From: an uncultured Desulfobacter sp. | GTDB lineage: Bacteria; Desulfobacterota; Desulfobacteria; Desulfobacterales; Desulfobacteraceae | Assembly: GCF_963665355.1 (NCBI RefSeq) | Contig: NZ_OY762229.1 | Coordinates: 3,286,001 to 3,350,000, forward strand | DNA: 64,000 nucleotides | Direction: 5' to 3' | Shown here: positions 1 through 9,018 of the stretch, one piece after another | How positions within the stretch are numbered: position 1 is the first letter of the stretch | How the letters are laid out: each line of letters begins with the position of its first letter | The notes under the pieces: model-generated | The model's input: only the letters and a program-made list of their open reading frames with translations | The model's database searches: none | Told to the model about the DNA's origin: nothing | Translations under genes and position numbers: made by a program

Positions 1-244
1 TCTGAAGGGCTTCTGTCTCCCGGTCGTTTATGATTTTATTGCACATGGGGCCAAAGGAGGTATTTACCCCGTAAATGACCTTTTTCTGCTGGAGCTGGGC
101 GCTTAAAAAATCCCGGGAGGCCCGGCAGATGTCAATGGCTGCCGGATCCAGGTCAATCTTTTTGATTCCCGTACCAATGGCAACGATATCCTGGAACGTC
201 AGGTCATTGCCGGTGAGAACCACTTTGCTGGGTGTTTTTGTCAT
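1..244 (-). CDS. Histidine/tyrosine ammonia-lyase family protein, N-terminal part
   Basis: The gene runs off the left edge, and only the first 81 codons are visible. The segment YGVNTSFGPMCNKI is the N-terminal signature of the MIO-dependent aromatic amino acid lyases (HAL, PAL, TAL), whose consensus reads YGVNTGFG. These enzymes deaminate histidine, phenylalanine or tyrosine without a cofactor. The Ala-Ser-Gly triad and the substrate-selecting residues lie outside the window, so the substrate cannot be told. The ATG at 244 has AGGAG about 12 nt upstream, and the gene starts 15 nt after the acyl-CoA ligase gene, so the two form an operon. Pairing with a ligase suggests an aromatic acid product that is activated as CoA thioester or adenylate rather than histidine catabolism; this is inference. 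Confidence 0.8.
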   Translation of the reverse strand, partial: MTKTPSKVVLTGNDLTFQDIVAIGTGIKKIDLDPAAIDICRASRDFLSAQLQQKKVIYGVNTSFGPMCNKIINDRETEALQ

Positions 245-259
245 TTCTGGGCAGGTCTC

Positions 260-1630
260 CTACCTGAGATCAAAAAAAGTGATGCGTTTTCTTGTTTTAT
301 TAAGTTGATAAACTTTGCTGTCCACCTGTTGGGCGGGTACGATTCTGATTTCCGGCACCACGCGCAAAACAGCCTGGAGGTGCTCTGTCATCCATCGGGG
401 GGCATCAGTACAGCTTTTATTTTCAGGATGATCTTTTAATGCGGCAACCAGGGTTACCCTGTCTGTTCCGTCTTCGTTGCACCGGGCCTCGACATATCCG
501 CCATAAAATTTTTCATTGCCTTCAAGGGCGGCGAGGATGACATTGGGGAACAGGGTTGTTCCTTTGAATTTAAGCATCTGGTGTTTTCTGCCTGATATGG
601 GGGCAAGCCTTGGCGTGGTCCTGCCGCATGCACAGGGCTTGTGAATCATATAGGAGAGGTCGCCTGTGCGAAATCTGAGCAGCGGCATGCCTGTGATGCC
701 AAGCGGTGTCACCACCACTTCTCCCAATTCACCCTGGGGTACAGGGAAACCCTGGTCGTCAAGGATTTCAACGACGATCATTTCAGGCCTTAAGTGCCCA
801 CCGGCCCGGGCCTGGCATTCGCAGAAGGTGGTGGCCATCTCCGAGGAGGCATAGGTTGAAAAAACAGATGCATTCCACATGGCCTCAAGTTTTTGTGATA
901 TGGGCAGCAGTGACAGGGAGGCATCCCGGGTGGGTTCGCCTATGGCAATGAGCTTGGTGATGGATGATGCCGCCGGATCATACCCCTGTTCCAGGGCGAA
1001 GCTGCCTATTTTATACATCAGTGACGGCACCCCGACCATGGCTGTGGCTTTGGTCCGGCGGGCCAGTTCCCAGAGCTGGGCGGCTGAGCCGGAACCTGCC
1101 CTGACCACTGCGGCGGACAATCTTGTAGCCCCCATGAAATAGGCCAGTCCCGCCATAAAGCACCGGTCTATGGCCGCACACACAATTAGTGTATCGGATT
1201 CGGTTATGCCTGCCATGCCAAAGGCGATCTGCTCGTTGTATGCCAGCCTGGACAGGTCCGAGGCTGTCTGGGGAATAATTGTTGCCTGGGCTCCGGATGT
1301 GCCTGATGTTAGGCAGATATCGACGATCTCTTTGGGATCTGCACAGGAGAATTGTTCCGTATTTTCCAGATCTGATTTTTCCGTTAAGGGAATCGCGGTA
1401 ATATCCGCCATTGTCCGGATGTCGTGAATCGTTATCCCTGCCGCTTTAAATGAGTCCTGGTAAAATGGGGAATTGGAAAGGGTAAAATCAAGATGCTCCA
1501 GGAAAAGCCGGGTCTGAACCTTTTCAATTTCATCAGGTGGTGCATATTGAAGTCCGGCATGAATTTGGGCCGGAAAATCCGTTATGAGCTGCAGGCGGTT
1601 GTTTTGCCCCTTTTTCTGCATGGATGTCAT
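260..1630 (-). CDS. Phenylacetate-CoA ligase (PaaK)-like AMP-forming enzyme
   Basis: A 456-residue member of the ANL adenylating superfamily, PaaK branch. The phosphate-binding loop is LTSGTSGAQ at about residue 108. YASSEMA is the aromatic-rich adenylate motif, and FRTGDLSYMI carries the conserved Asp that binds the ribose. The CACGRTTPR segment matches the Cys-containing region of PaaK ligases, and GRKHQMLKFKG begins the small C-terminal domain. The family activates aryl or aryl-acetic acids with ATP and CoA. The ammonia-lyase gene follows at once on the same strand, so the substrate could be a cinnamate or coumarate made by the lyase, as in aryl-polyene or photoactive-yellow-protein chromophore pathways. 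The start has no clear ribosome site; the Met at codon 4 is an alternative. Confidence 0.85.
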   Translation of the reverse strand: MTSMQKKGQNNRLQLITDFPAQIHAGLQYAPPDEIEKVQTRLFLEHLDFTLSNSPFYQDSFKAAGITIHDIRTMADITAIPLTEKSDLENTEQFSCADPKEIVDICLTSGTSGAQATIIPQTASDLSRLAYNEQIAFGMAGITESDTLIVCAAIDRCFMAGLAYFMGATRLSAAVVRAGSGSAAQLWELARRTKATAMVGVPSLMYKIGSFALEQGYDPAASSITKLIAIGEPTRDASLSLLPISQKLEAMWNASVFSTYASSEMATTFCECQARAGGHLRPEMIVVEILDDQGFPVPQGELGEVVVTPLGITGMPLLRFRTGDLSYMIHKPCACGRTTPRLAPISGRKHQMLKFKGTTLFPNVILAALEGNEKFYGGYVEARCNEDGTDRVTLVAALKDHPENKSCTDAPRWMTEHLQAVLRVVPEIRIVPAQQVDSKVYQLNKTRKRITFFDLR

Positions 1631-1944
1631 TCGTATTATATTTTCAAATCCTTGTTGCCAGCGGGTTCAAAGTGTTTGGCAAATATTTAAGTCAGGGAAA
1701 AGAAAGGAGCAGACTGCATTTATCCCTTTTTTTCTTAAGTTTTTTTAATGCCGTGTCATCGGAGCAGCTTTGTTTTTATCTTTGTCGGTATAACAAGTCA
1801 AGAATTTGCCTTATTTATTGGTTTTTTTATGGATGAAAATATGGCATTGATTTTGAAGAAACATTAGAATGCGAATGAAAATATAGCAAAGAACAGGTAT
1901 TTTTTTGGCAGTTATTGAACATATACGAAGGCAGGTTTTCTTTG
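1631..1944. other. Intergenic region between divergent genes
   Basis: About 310 bp, AT-rich, between the divergently transcribed ligase and PHP-like genes. It should hold promoters for both. I see no confident -35/-10 pair, RNA element or repeat, and the short reading frames inside show no recognisable domain. Confidence 0.4.
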
Positions 1945-4900
1945 ATGCGGCGGGCCATTAATTTTATTTTTTTTGATCGGCGGGATTACAAACTCATTGA
2001 GATTGTAAACTCGGTGTATAACGAACCCAAAACGTTTGGATACACAGGTAAGCTGCTCTATCCTTTTTTTCACCCCTTGGGTATCAAGGAGCTTGCAGAA
2101 TCCAGAGGTCTTCGCGCGGCCTATTCCATTGCCAATCTCATGGAATCCATTGAAAGCGGTGATATTACCAGCCGTCTCGGGGCATTGTCAGGCATTAAGG
2201 ACGATCTCGTGGACACCGTTGGCGGCCCCATGCCCAAAAACACGTCCCGGGTGCTGCTGCAGATTATGAAAGATCTGGTCCGGGCCAAGGGACAGCCTGA
2301 GCATCAGCTTAAACTGGCCCACGATTTCAGACTTGCTGCATTTGGCAAACCCAGGGTTATCCGGCACCTGCTTGAGCACTACCATCTGCTTGAAATGCCC
2401 GAAGAGTGGAATCAGATCACCTTTGACGACCACGTCCATGATGCGAATACCTCGGGCAGGAAAAGCCCCACCCACCTTATTATGGATGCCTGGATCAAAG
2501 GCATTCGCAGGCTGCGTGTGATTTATTATCATTATATTGAACCACGGTGCGCATTGGAGTTGATTGAAGCGGCCCGGATCATGGAAATTGATCTGAGAAT
2601 CGGCATCGAATTCTGGCCTCTTCACCGGGACAGATATATCTCTTTTATCTGGGTCTCCAGAGGGCTGCTTAACCCGGAATCATTCTTAAGTTTTCTTGCT
2701 GAGCCCCAAGTGGTTCAGTTCATGGAACAGGGAAAAGCTCTTGTAAAATTCCAGGAAAAATATCTTTATCTTCTGCTGGACAGATTTAACCAGTCCGGAT
2801 GTATGGCGCTGGGCCGGGACCTTGGCATTACCATGATGCCTGTTGAGCCTGACGAGTTTCCCGATTTTGTGGGACCCGGCCAGCCAAGTTTTCAATATCT
2901 TGGCGACTTTATTCACTCAAAAATCCTTGGGGCCATTCAGGCACAGATTGAACGGTTAAAAGCGGATGGGGCCGACCCCGAGGCCAAAGCGCACATTGAC
3001 CGCCTGTCCACCACCATGAACGATTTTCTGGTCGGCGATCTTCTTGAGCAGTACCTTGATGCCGCACACTTTTTCAACGGGCTTTACGATTACGTTAAAG
3101 AAAACAAGGATTGTGCACCCCAAAGACTTTATGTGTCGTTCTGCGCACTGCTGGACCAGATTGATGATCTTCTTGCCGATTTTCGGATTACCCTTAACCT
3201 TGACAGGATTGGTCCTGAAGACGTGCTTGAACTGCTATATGAAAGCCGCGGCAGGATCACCAGGATTGAGCTTATTAATTTGAAAAAGTACAATCCTTTA
3301 GACAATGAAATCATGCTGTGCGTCAATGAACTTCAAAAAGCTGTCAATCAGGGTAGCATATTAAAGTTAAAGCGAATTATTTCAAAAATTATTGCCGATG
3401 TGCGCAAACAGGATGATGGAAACAGGAAAGACATATTGACGGCTCTGACTGTGATCCTTAATGATATCGACGAATTCAAGCATATGTTTGATGTCCATCC
3501 CATCAGGTTAAGGATCGGGTCCGACTCCACGGGGAAGCCGGGGCATTACGGTATGGGCTTTGCGGTTCTTGATACACTGCCTTTAAAAGCCTTGCACAAA
3601 GTCAGGAAAAAAAACAGCGGCACGCTGCTTCTTCCGGTCAATGTTAAAACCAGTCTGTGCACCACCACATCACCGCCTGAAACCGTTTCCAATGCCATTG
3701 CCTGGATACCCGGCATACGCACGTTGTTGTCAAACCGGAGACGGGAGTGGGTAACAGGTTTTTTTCTGCTTGACCAGGCCTGCCAGGGTAACCTGATTAC
3801 CCTGGGCCGATCGGCTTCTGTGGTGCCCCAAAATGATTCTGCTGGAAAATCCGGATTACAATCGAACTCGCACAAATCCTTTAAATACCTTAATACCCGT
3901 CTGAAGAATTTATTTAAGATCGTTGTGGGATTTCTTCCGGCCCAGCTTTGCTTCATGCTGACCAAAGAGTGGTGGCTTCTGGCCTATTGTGGTGCTTTGA
4001 TCTGGTTTAGCATAACCGGCATAAGGAATGTGATTCAGTCGGTGGTGGGCGGAGGCGGCATCAAAAGGGCCTCGCGCCTGAAATGGAATGACTATGTCAG
4101 TTGGGACAGGCTTGCGGATTCCCTTTTATTCACGGGATTCTCAGTGCCCTTGCTGGATTATCTGGTCAAAACCGTTCTTTTGGACAAGACTTTCGGTATT
4201 ACCATGAGCAACGGCCCTGTGATACTCTATGCCGTCATGGGGCTTGCCAACGGCATTTATCTTTCCACTCATAATTTTTTAAGGGGTCTGCCCAAAGTGG
4301 CTGTGACCGGGAATTTTTTCAGAAGCATTCTTTCCATTCCTGTTGCCGTTGTGCTCAATGCGGGCATCGGTTCGATTTTAGGATCTTTCAATGTTCCCAA
4401 TGTTAATGCAAGTCTTCAGAAATGGGCGGCCATCATTTCCAAAGGAGCGTCGGATATTGTGGCCGGATTCATTGAAGCTGCGGCTGACAGGGCTGTTTAC
4501 ACACGTCTTAGAAAACAGAATATCCGCAAAAAAATTTCAGAGTTTTTTGATATTTATTCCAAATTGATTATGCTGTTTCCTGAAACAGAGGATCTCACCA
4601 TATTGGAAAATTCTGATCTGCTTTTAAACAACAAAAACTCGGAAGTCCGGGATCTGGCAACACTGATCATTATCAATGCCTTGGATCTGTTTTATTTCTG
4701 GATGTATTTGCCCCGGGCCCAGTCTTCCTTAATCAATGAGGTTTTAATAATGACGCCCGAAGAAAAAGAAATATTTTTTCAGGCCCAGAACATGTTGCGT
4801 CATGAGCATTATATCAGCAGACTGTTTGTGGACGGAATCCTGGGTAAAAATTTTTCCAGGCCCCTTTCCTTTTATCTGACCTTATACCCTGCTTATCTTA

Positions 4901-4959
4901 ACGGCATTGACAAGGTAAAGTCATCCATCCTGCCTGAAAAATCTTACGCAAACATATAG
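1945..4959 (+). CDS. Large protein with PHP-like N-terminal part and C-terminal membrane segments, function unknown
   Basis: About 1004 residues. I do not recognise a characterised homologue. Near residue 155 the segment DDHVHDANTSG matches the DxHxH first motif of PHP-family phosphoesterases; it is followed by IYYHYIEP (a third His) and RIGIEFW (the GIE motif), so a PHP-type metal site may be present. The middle (about 350-540) is helical. From about residue 640 there are five or so hydrophobic segments, including a 20-residue stretch after VVGFLPAQL and another in SILSIPVAVVLNAG, then a helical cytoplasmic tail. ATG 1945 is preferred over the TTG ten codons earlier because GAAGGCAGG lies just upstream. 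It is a monocistronic gene divergent from the ligase. Confidence 0.65.
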   Translation: MRRAINFIFFDRRDYKLIEIVNSVYNEPKTFGYTGKLLYPFFHPLGIKELAESRGLRAAYSIANLMESIESGDITSRLGALSGIKDDLVDTVGGPMPKNTSRVLLQIMKDLVRAKGQPEHQLKLAHDFRLAAFGKPRVIRHLLEHYHLLEMPEEWNQITFDDHVHDANTSGRKSPTHLIMDAWIKGIRRLRVIYYHYIEPRCALELIEAARIMEIDLRIGIEFWPLHRDRYISFIWVSRGLLNPESFLSFLAEPQVVQFMEQGKALVKFQEKYLYLLLDRFNQSGCMALGRDLGITMMPVEPDEFPDFVGPGQPSFQYLGDFIHSKILGAIQAQIERLKADGADPEAKAHIDRLSTTMNDFLVGDLLEQYLDAAHFFNGLYDYVKENKDCAPQRLYVSFCALLDQIDDLLADFRITLNLDRIGPEDVLELLYESRGRITRIELINLKKYNPLDNEIMLCVNELQKAVNQGSILKLKRIISKIIADVRKQDDGNRKDILTALTVILNDIDEFKHMFDVHPIRLRIGSDSTGKPGHYGMGFAVLDTLPLKALHKVRKKNSGTLLLPVNVKTSLCTTTSPPETVSNAIAWIPGIRTLLSNRRREWVTGFFLLDQACQGNLITLGRSASVVPQNDSAGKSGLQSNSHKSFKYLNTRLKNLFKIVVGFLPAQLCFMLTKEWWLLAYCGALIWFSITGIRNVIQSVVGGGGIKRASRLKWNDYVSWDRLADSLLFTGFSVPLLDYLVKTVLLDKTFGITMSNGPVILYAVMGLANGIYLSTHNFLRGLPKVAVTGNFFRSILSIPVAVVLNAGIGSILGSFNVPNVNASLQKWAAIISKGASDIVAGFIEAAADRAVYTRLRKQNIRKKISEFFDIYSKLIMLFPETEDLTILENSDLLLNNKNSEVRDLATLIIINALDLFYFWMYLPRAQSSLINEVLIMTPEEKEIFFQAQNMLRHEHYISRLFVDGILGKNFSRPLSFYLTLYPAYLNGIDKVKSSILPEKSYANI

Positions 4960-5295
4960 TTGCATTCTTTTTTCAAGGGATACACGTACAAATTTTTTGT
5001 GTACAAATACCGCCTGTTTAACCGATGAAAGGTAAAAAGTTATATTTAAAACAACATAAATAACTTTAAATTTCCATTGTGTTATGTGATATATCGGAAA
5101 TATATTCTGAAACATGTTGTTTTGTCTTTAAATTCAAACAATAATTATATATTTGTATATGATATTGCCCCATAAATGTTAGCTGGCTTACTTTTAAATA
5201 TTTTCTTCGAAATCGTTTAATCCCGGTGTGTTACATATAAATCTCAATGGTTTTAAATAAACGTATTGGAACTTTTAAAATTGGAGATTGGAAGA
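4960..5295. other. AT-rich intergenic region upstream of the chemotaxis receptor
   Basis: About 335 bp of AT-rich DNA. A short inverted repeat (GTACAAA / TTGTGTAC, about 4987-5005) lies soon after the preceding stop codon. I see no gene, RNA element or clear promoter. Confidence 0.4.
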
Positions 5296-7392
5296 ATGAA
5301 GTGGTTTAAGAATATTAAAATAGGTGTGAAACTTATATGCTCGTTTCTGGCGGTGGGTATCCTTCCGTTGGGGTGCCTGGGCCTAGTTTCCCTTAATCTG
5401 TCAACCAAAGCATTGGAACGTACGGCGTTCAATCAATTGGAAGCGGTCAGGGAAATAAAAAAATTCCAGCTTGAAAGCTATTTCCAGGAGCGACTTGACG
5501 ATATCAAGGTGCTTGCAAACTGTCCATTTACGAAAAGCGCGGCCAAAGCTTTGGAACAGGCTTTTAATTCAGCTGGAGGCGTACAGTCACACCGTTTTGT
5601 GGGTAAAGCCGGCGGGGTGTATGATGCACCGGATTCTTACAGGAAGGTTCACGATATCTATTTTGAAATATTCAAACATTATATGGAGCAATATGGTTAT
5701 TATGATATTTTTTTGCTTGATCCTGTGTATGGAGATACCTATTTTACCGTCACCAAAGAGGCTGATTTCGGGCAGCGCGCGCAAGGGATTGATTCCTCCC
5801 TTCGTGACGTGTGGCGGGCCGCTAAAAACAGCAGGATTACTATATCCGATATACGTACCTATGAACCTTCTGCCAATGCACCGGCACAGTTTCTGGCTGC
5901 ACCCATCATAGACAACGGTAAAACCATAAGCATTCTGGCCTTTCAGCTCTCCATTGATGCCATCAACAGAATTATGACCGAACGTAGCGGTATGGGGGAG
6001 TCCGGCGAATCCTATCTGGTGGGCCAGGATAAACTCATGCGCTCAGATTCATATCTTGATCCGGACAACCATACGGTTGCCGCTTCCTTTGCCAACCCAG
6101 CAAAGGGAAAAGTAGATACTGAAGCATCCGGGAGTGTCCTGAACGGAAAAACAGAAAACAAAATTGTAATTGACTATAACGGGAATCCGGTTTTGTCTGC
6201 CTTTACCCCAATCAAAGTGGGTGAAACCATTTGGGGGCTTTTAGTTGAAATTGACAAGGCAGAGGCATTCAGGCCCATTTTGTCCATAAAAATAAATATT
6301 GGAATAATAGCACTGATTTCTATTATTCTGATTGTATTGGCTGCCCTGTTCATGGCCCGGTCAATAACCATACCCATTAAAAAAGGCGTGGTCATGGCCA
6401 TGAAAATGTCTGATGGTGATTTGACTCAACTGATCGATATTGAACGGAAAGATGAAGTCGGTATGCTTGTTCAGGCATTGAATAGGATGTCTTCACATCT
6501 GCGTCAGATGTTCAATGACATTATTACAGGTACACAAACGCTCACCACAGCCTCGGCCGAACTGTCAGCCATATCTGGACAGATTTCGTCAAATGCGCAA
6601 ACCACTGCCGACAAATCGACCGGTGTCACACTGGCAGCCCGGGAAATGAATGGAAATATAAATCGTGTGGCCAGGGCAACAGAAGAAACCACTGCAAACA
6701 TTCAGATGATCGTATCTGCAACTGAAGAGATGACAGCGACAATTCAGGAGTTGTCCAAAAATATCTCCACCGGGAACGCCACCACCTCCCGTGCCGTGGA
6801 AAAGGCAAAAACGGTTTTAGACAAAGTTGATGTCCTTGGTGCTACCGCTGTGGATATCAGCAAAGTATCAGACACCATTTCAGAAATTTCAGAACAAACC
6901 AATCTTCTGGCATTAAATGCCACCATTGAGGCGGCAAGGGCTGGAGAAGCAGGTAAAGGGTTTGCCGTCGTGGCGGCAGAGATTAAAGCACTGGCACAGC
7001 AGACAGCCCAGGCAACAGAGGAAATCAGTTCCAAGATTTCAAGTGTTCAAACCACCACGGAGGACTCGGTGGAGGCCATAAAAGCCATTGTTGATCTTAT
7101 TAATGAAATTAACACAATTGTCAGTTCCGTGGCGGTGGCCATTGAAGAACAGTTCGCCACGACCCAGGAAATCGCAAATAATGTCAATCATGCGGCTCAA
7201 GGGCTTGACAGCGTTAATGAGAGTATTGGTCAGGTATCCGGTGTGGCCAATGAAGTGACAGAAGAAATCAGCGATGTCAGCAGAGCAACAGATGAAATGA
7301 AAACAGGCAGCCGACAGGTTATGACAAGTGCCCAAAAGTTATTAAACCTGGCTGAGGAGTTAAAGAATATGATGAACCGGTTCAAGATTTGA
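5296..7392 (+). CDS. Methyl-accepting chemotaxis protein
   Basis: Transmembrane receptor of about 698 residues. A first membrane helix (about 10-30) is followed by a periplasmic sensor of about 290 residues of Cache type, a second helix ([16 protein letters not shown]), a HAMP linker beginning [10 protein letters not shown], and a long methyl-accepting helical bundle. The signalling tip is intact and canonical: [20 protein letters not shown] followed by [15 protein letters not shown], where the receptor binds CheA and CheW. Gln/Glu pairs in the flanking helices are candidate methylation sites. ATG 5296, with GGAG nine nt upstream, is preferred over the TTG ten codons earlier. No chemotaxis genes are adjacent, so it is an orphan receptor; the ligand cannot be read from sequence. 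Confidence 0.93.
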   Translation: MKWFKNIKIGVKLICSFLAVGILPLGCLGLVSLNLSTKALERTAFNQLEAVREIKKFQLESYFQERLDDIKVLANCPFTKSAAKALEQAFNSAGGVQSHRFVGKAGGVYDAPDSYRKVHDIYFEIFKHYMEQYGYYDIFLLDPVYGDTYFTVTKEADFGQRAQGIDSSLRDVWRAAKNSRITISDIRTYEPSANAPAQFLAAPIIDNGKTISILAFQLSIDAINRIMTERSGMGESGESYLVGQDKLMRSDSYLDPDNHTVAASFANPAKGKVDTEASGSVLNGKTENKIVIDYNGNPVLSAFTPIKVGETIWGLLVEIDKAEAFRPILSIKINIGIIALISIILIVLAALFMARSITIPIKKGVVMAMKMSDGDLTQLIDIERKDEVGMLVQALNRMSSHLRQMFNDIITGTQTLTTASAELSAISGQISSNAQTTADKSTGVTLAAREMNGNINRVARATEETTANIQMIVSATEEMTATIQELSKNISTGNATTSRAVEKAKTVLDKVDVLGATAVDISKVSDTISEISEQTNLLALNATIEAARAGEAGKGFAVVAAEIKALAQQTAQATEEISSKISSVQTTTEDSVEAIKAIVDLINEINTIVSSVAVAIEEQFATTQEIANNVNHAAQGLDSVNESIGQVSGVANEVTEEISDVSRATDEMKTGSRQVMTSAQKLLNLAEELKNMMNRFKI

Positions 7393-7532
7393 TTTGGAGT
7401 TATGATTTATCCGGACGTAAGTATCACGGTATGTTTTTTTGTTGTAACCCGAATTATGCTTGATAATAACAACTAAATTGTCATATAATATCTTTTCTAT
7501 AATAAAGGCTTATTTATTTTAAGGATAAATCA

Positions 7533-7967
7533 ATGGCAAAAATGTTTTACACCGGGAACAGGGAATCCAAGCTTCTTTCCAAGATTGAGTCTTCCAAGGA
7601 GCGGGAAAGAATTAAAACCATCAGCGCTATCCGGGATAACATTGATGTCTTCAGTAACAAAGTTTCCATGAAACTCATTGAGACAGGGCTTATTGAGACC
7701 GTAAGCAAATCCAGTGTGGAAAATCAGATTGTGCGGTGTTTGGATACACTGTGCCGGGCCGAGGATTTTGATATTGACTATGCTGTGGCCCCATTCAGAA
7801 CCCTTGTCTCAAACCCCAATATCGCCAGTCTTTACCTGACTGCATTTGTGGTTGAAACATTGATCAATCACAAAGATGTCATTGATATCTACGGCAGTGA
7901 TGATGATATCTATTTCTGCATTCAAAAAGAGTTGACCGCCATGATGGAGGGCGCGCGAGGGTACTGA
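7533..7967 (+). CDS. Conserved-looking small helical protein, unknown
   Basis: A soluble, charged 144-residue protein, probably all-helical, with no signal peptide or membrane segment and no motif I recognise. The N-terminal part is rich in Lys, Glu and Arg (SKIESSKERERIKTISAIRDN), and the pattern of short amphipathic helices recalls HEAT-like repeat proteins, which is only an impression. It stands alone between the chemotaxis receptor and a bidirectional terminator. The ATG is preceded by TAAGGATAAATCA, a usable ribosome site. Confidence 0.7.
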   Translation: MAKMFYTGNRESKLLSKIESSKERERIKTISAIRDNIDVFSNKVSMKLIETGLIETVSKSSVENQIVRCLDTLCRAEDFDIDYAVAPFRTLVSNPNIASLYLTAFVVETLINHKDVIDIYGSDDDIYFCIQKELTAMMEGARGY

Positions 7968-7988
7968 TTCTCCTGTCCGTTTTTTATA

Positions 7989-8034
7989 CAGGCCGCTTTT
8001 CGGAATCAAATCCAAAAAGCGGCCTGTTTTTTTT
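7989..8034. terminator. Bidirectional rho-independent terminator
   Basis: A perfect 12-bp stem (CAGGCCGCTTTT with AAAAGCGGCCTG) closes a 14-nt loop and is followed by eight T residues on the plus strand. A-rich stem ends and upstream T residues make it usable in both directions. It lies between two convergent genes and can end the small unknown gene from the left and the rhomboid gene from the right. Confidence 0.9.
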
Positions 8035-8043
8035 GTTTGTTGT

Positions 8044-9018
8044 CTATATGATGTTTTTGATCTCCACGCGCAGAAAAAGATCACCAGGAGGCATGCCTGG
8101 TATGGATTTCCCCATGCCCTTAAGCCGCAGCATGGATCCGCGCTGGATGCCTGCTGGTATCACCACCCGGTAAATCGATTTTTTAAAACCACCGGGGATG
8201 GTGACAAGTTTTTTAGTCCCTGTGAGCGCCTCAAGGGAGGTCAAGGCAATGGTCCCGTAAAGATTTAAGTCTGACGAACCTTCTCCGGGGGTGATGACAT
8301 GAAGTCTTGGGCTGCGTTTTTTTCGGGTATACCTGTCACTCCATTCCCTGACCCCGGTCTTGGGAAGTTTTGTGTTCACGCCGATCAGCACCATGCCCGA
8401 AAGAAAACCGCCAATGTGGGCCCACCAGGCAATGCCGGAACCGGCACCATGCCCTGCAGCGTTCATGAATTGAAGAAAAAACCAGATTCCCAGAAAAATA
8501 AAAGCAGGTATCCTGACAAACAAAGGAAAAATGAGTACAGGGATCAGGGTAAGGATTTTGTTGCCCGGGTGAAGGAGGAAATAGGCCCCCATGACCCCTG
8601 CAATGGCTCCGCTTGCACCAATGGTCGGCAGAGCCGATGAATGGTTGAGCAAAAAATGAAAAAATGCGGCAAGCAGTCCACAAACCAGATAAAAAACTGT
8701 AAATCGAAAGGGCCCTAACTCCTGCTCAATATTGTCGCCGAAGATATTGAGAAACCACATATTCCCGATGAAATGCCATAAACCGCCATGCAGAAACATA
8801 TAGGTAAAAGGTGATAACAGCTTGTTCATAAGGGAAAAATAATCCGCCATCTGTCCCATGGTGTATTTGGCCGGGACAAAACCGAATGTATAGGCAATGG
8901 TTTGATCGTTTATACCCCTGATCATCTGCCAGACAAACACCAGACTGGTGATAAAAATAATTGTATAGGTTGCTACAGGAGTGATAGTTGTTTCCTGTTC
9001 ATCTTTTAAGGGGATCAT
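8044..9018 (-). CDS. Rhomboid intramembrane serine protease fused to a DnaJ C-terminal-like domain
   Basis: 324 residues. Residues 1-220 are a six-helix rhomboid: the WHFIGNMWFLNIFGD oxyanion/His-Asn region, catalytic Ser in GASGAIAGVMG (about residue 136) and catalytic His in AHIGGFLSGM (about 204). Such proteases cut transmembrane substrates inside the inner membrane. After a basic linker, residues 250-324 carry VTIPGGFKKSIYRVVIPAG, then LRLKGMGKSIPGMPPGDLFL, the signature of the C-terminal substrate-binding domain of DnaJ/Hsp40 (GxxLRLxGKGxP...GDL). I see no J domain and no zinc finger. The domain would face the cytoplasm and could bind unfolded substrate. The start overlaps the stop of the upstream SLOG gene by four bases (ATGA), so they are translationally coupled. 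Confidence 0.88.
   Translation of the reverse strand: MIPLKDEQETTITPVATYTIIFITSLVFVWQMIRGINDQTIAYTFGFVPAKYTMGQMADYFSLMNKLLSPFTYMFLHGGLWHFIGNMWFLNIFGDNIEQELGPFRFTVFYLVCGLLAAFFHFLLNHSSALPTIGASGAIAGVMGAYFLLHPGNKILTLIPVLIFPLFVRIPAFIFLGIWFFLQFMNAAGHGAGSGIAWWAHIGGFLSGMVLIGVNTKLPKTGVREWSDRYTRKKRSPRLHVITPGEGSSDLNLYGTIALTSLEALTGTKKLVTIPGGFKKSIYRVVIPAGIQRGSMLRLKGMGKSIPGMPPGDLFLRVEIKNII

Noticed and set aside
1945..4959. Annotation as site-specific recombinase Gcr-type (SpecificRecomb)
   Set aside because: The size and C-terminal membrane segments are similar in kind, but I could not match a specific motif, while PHP-like motifs are visible; function left open.
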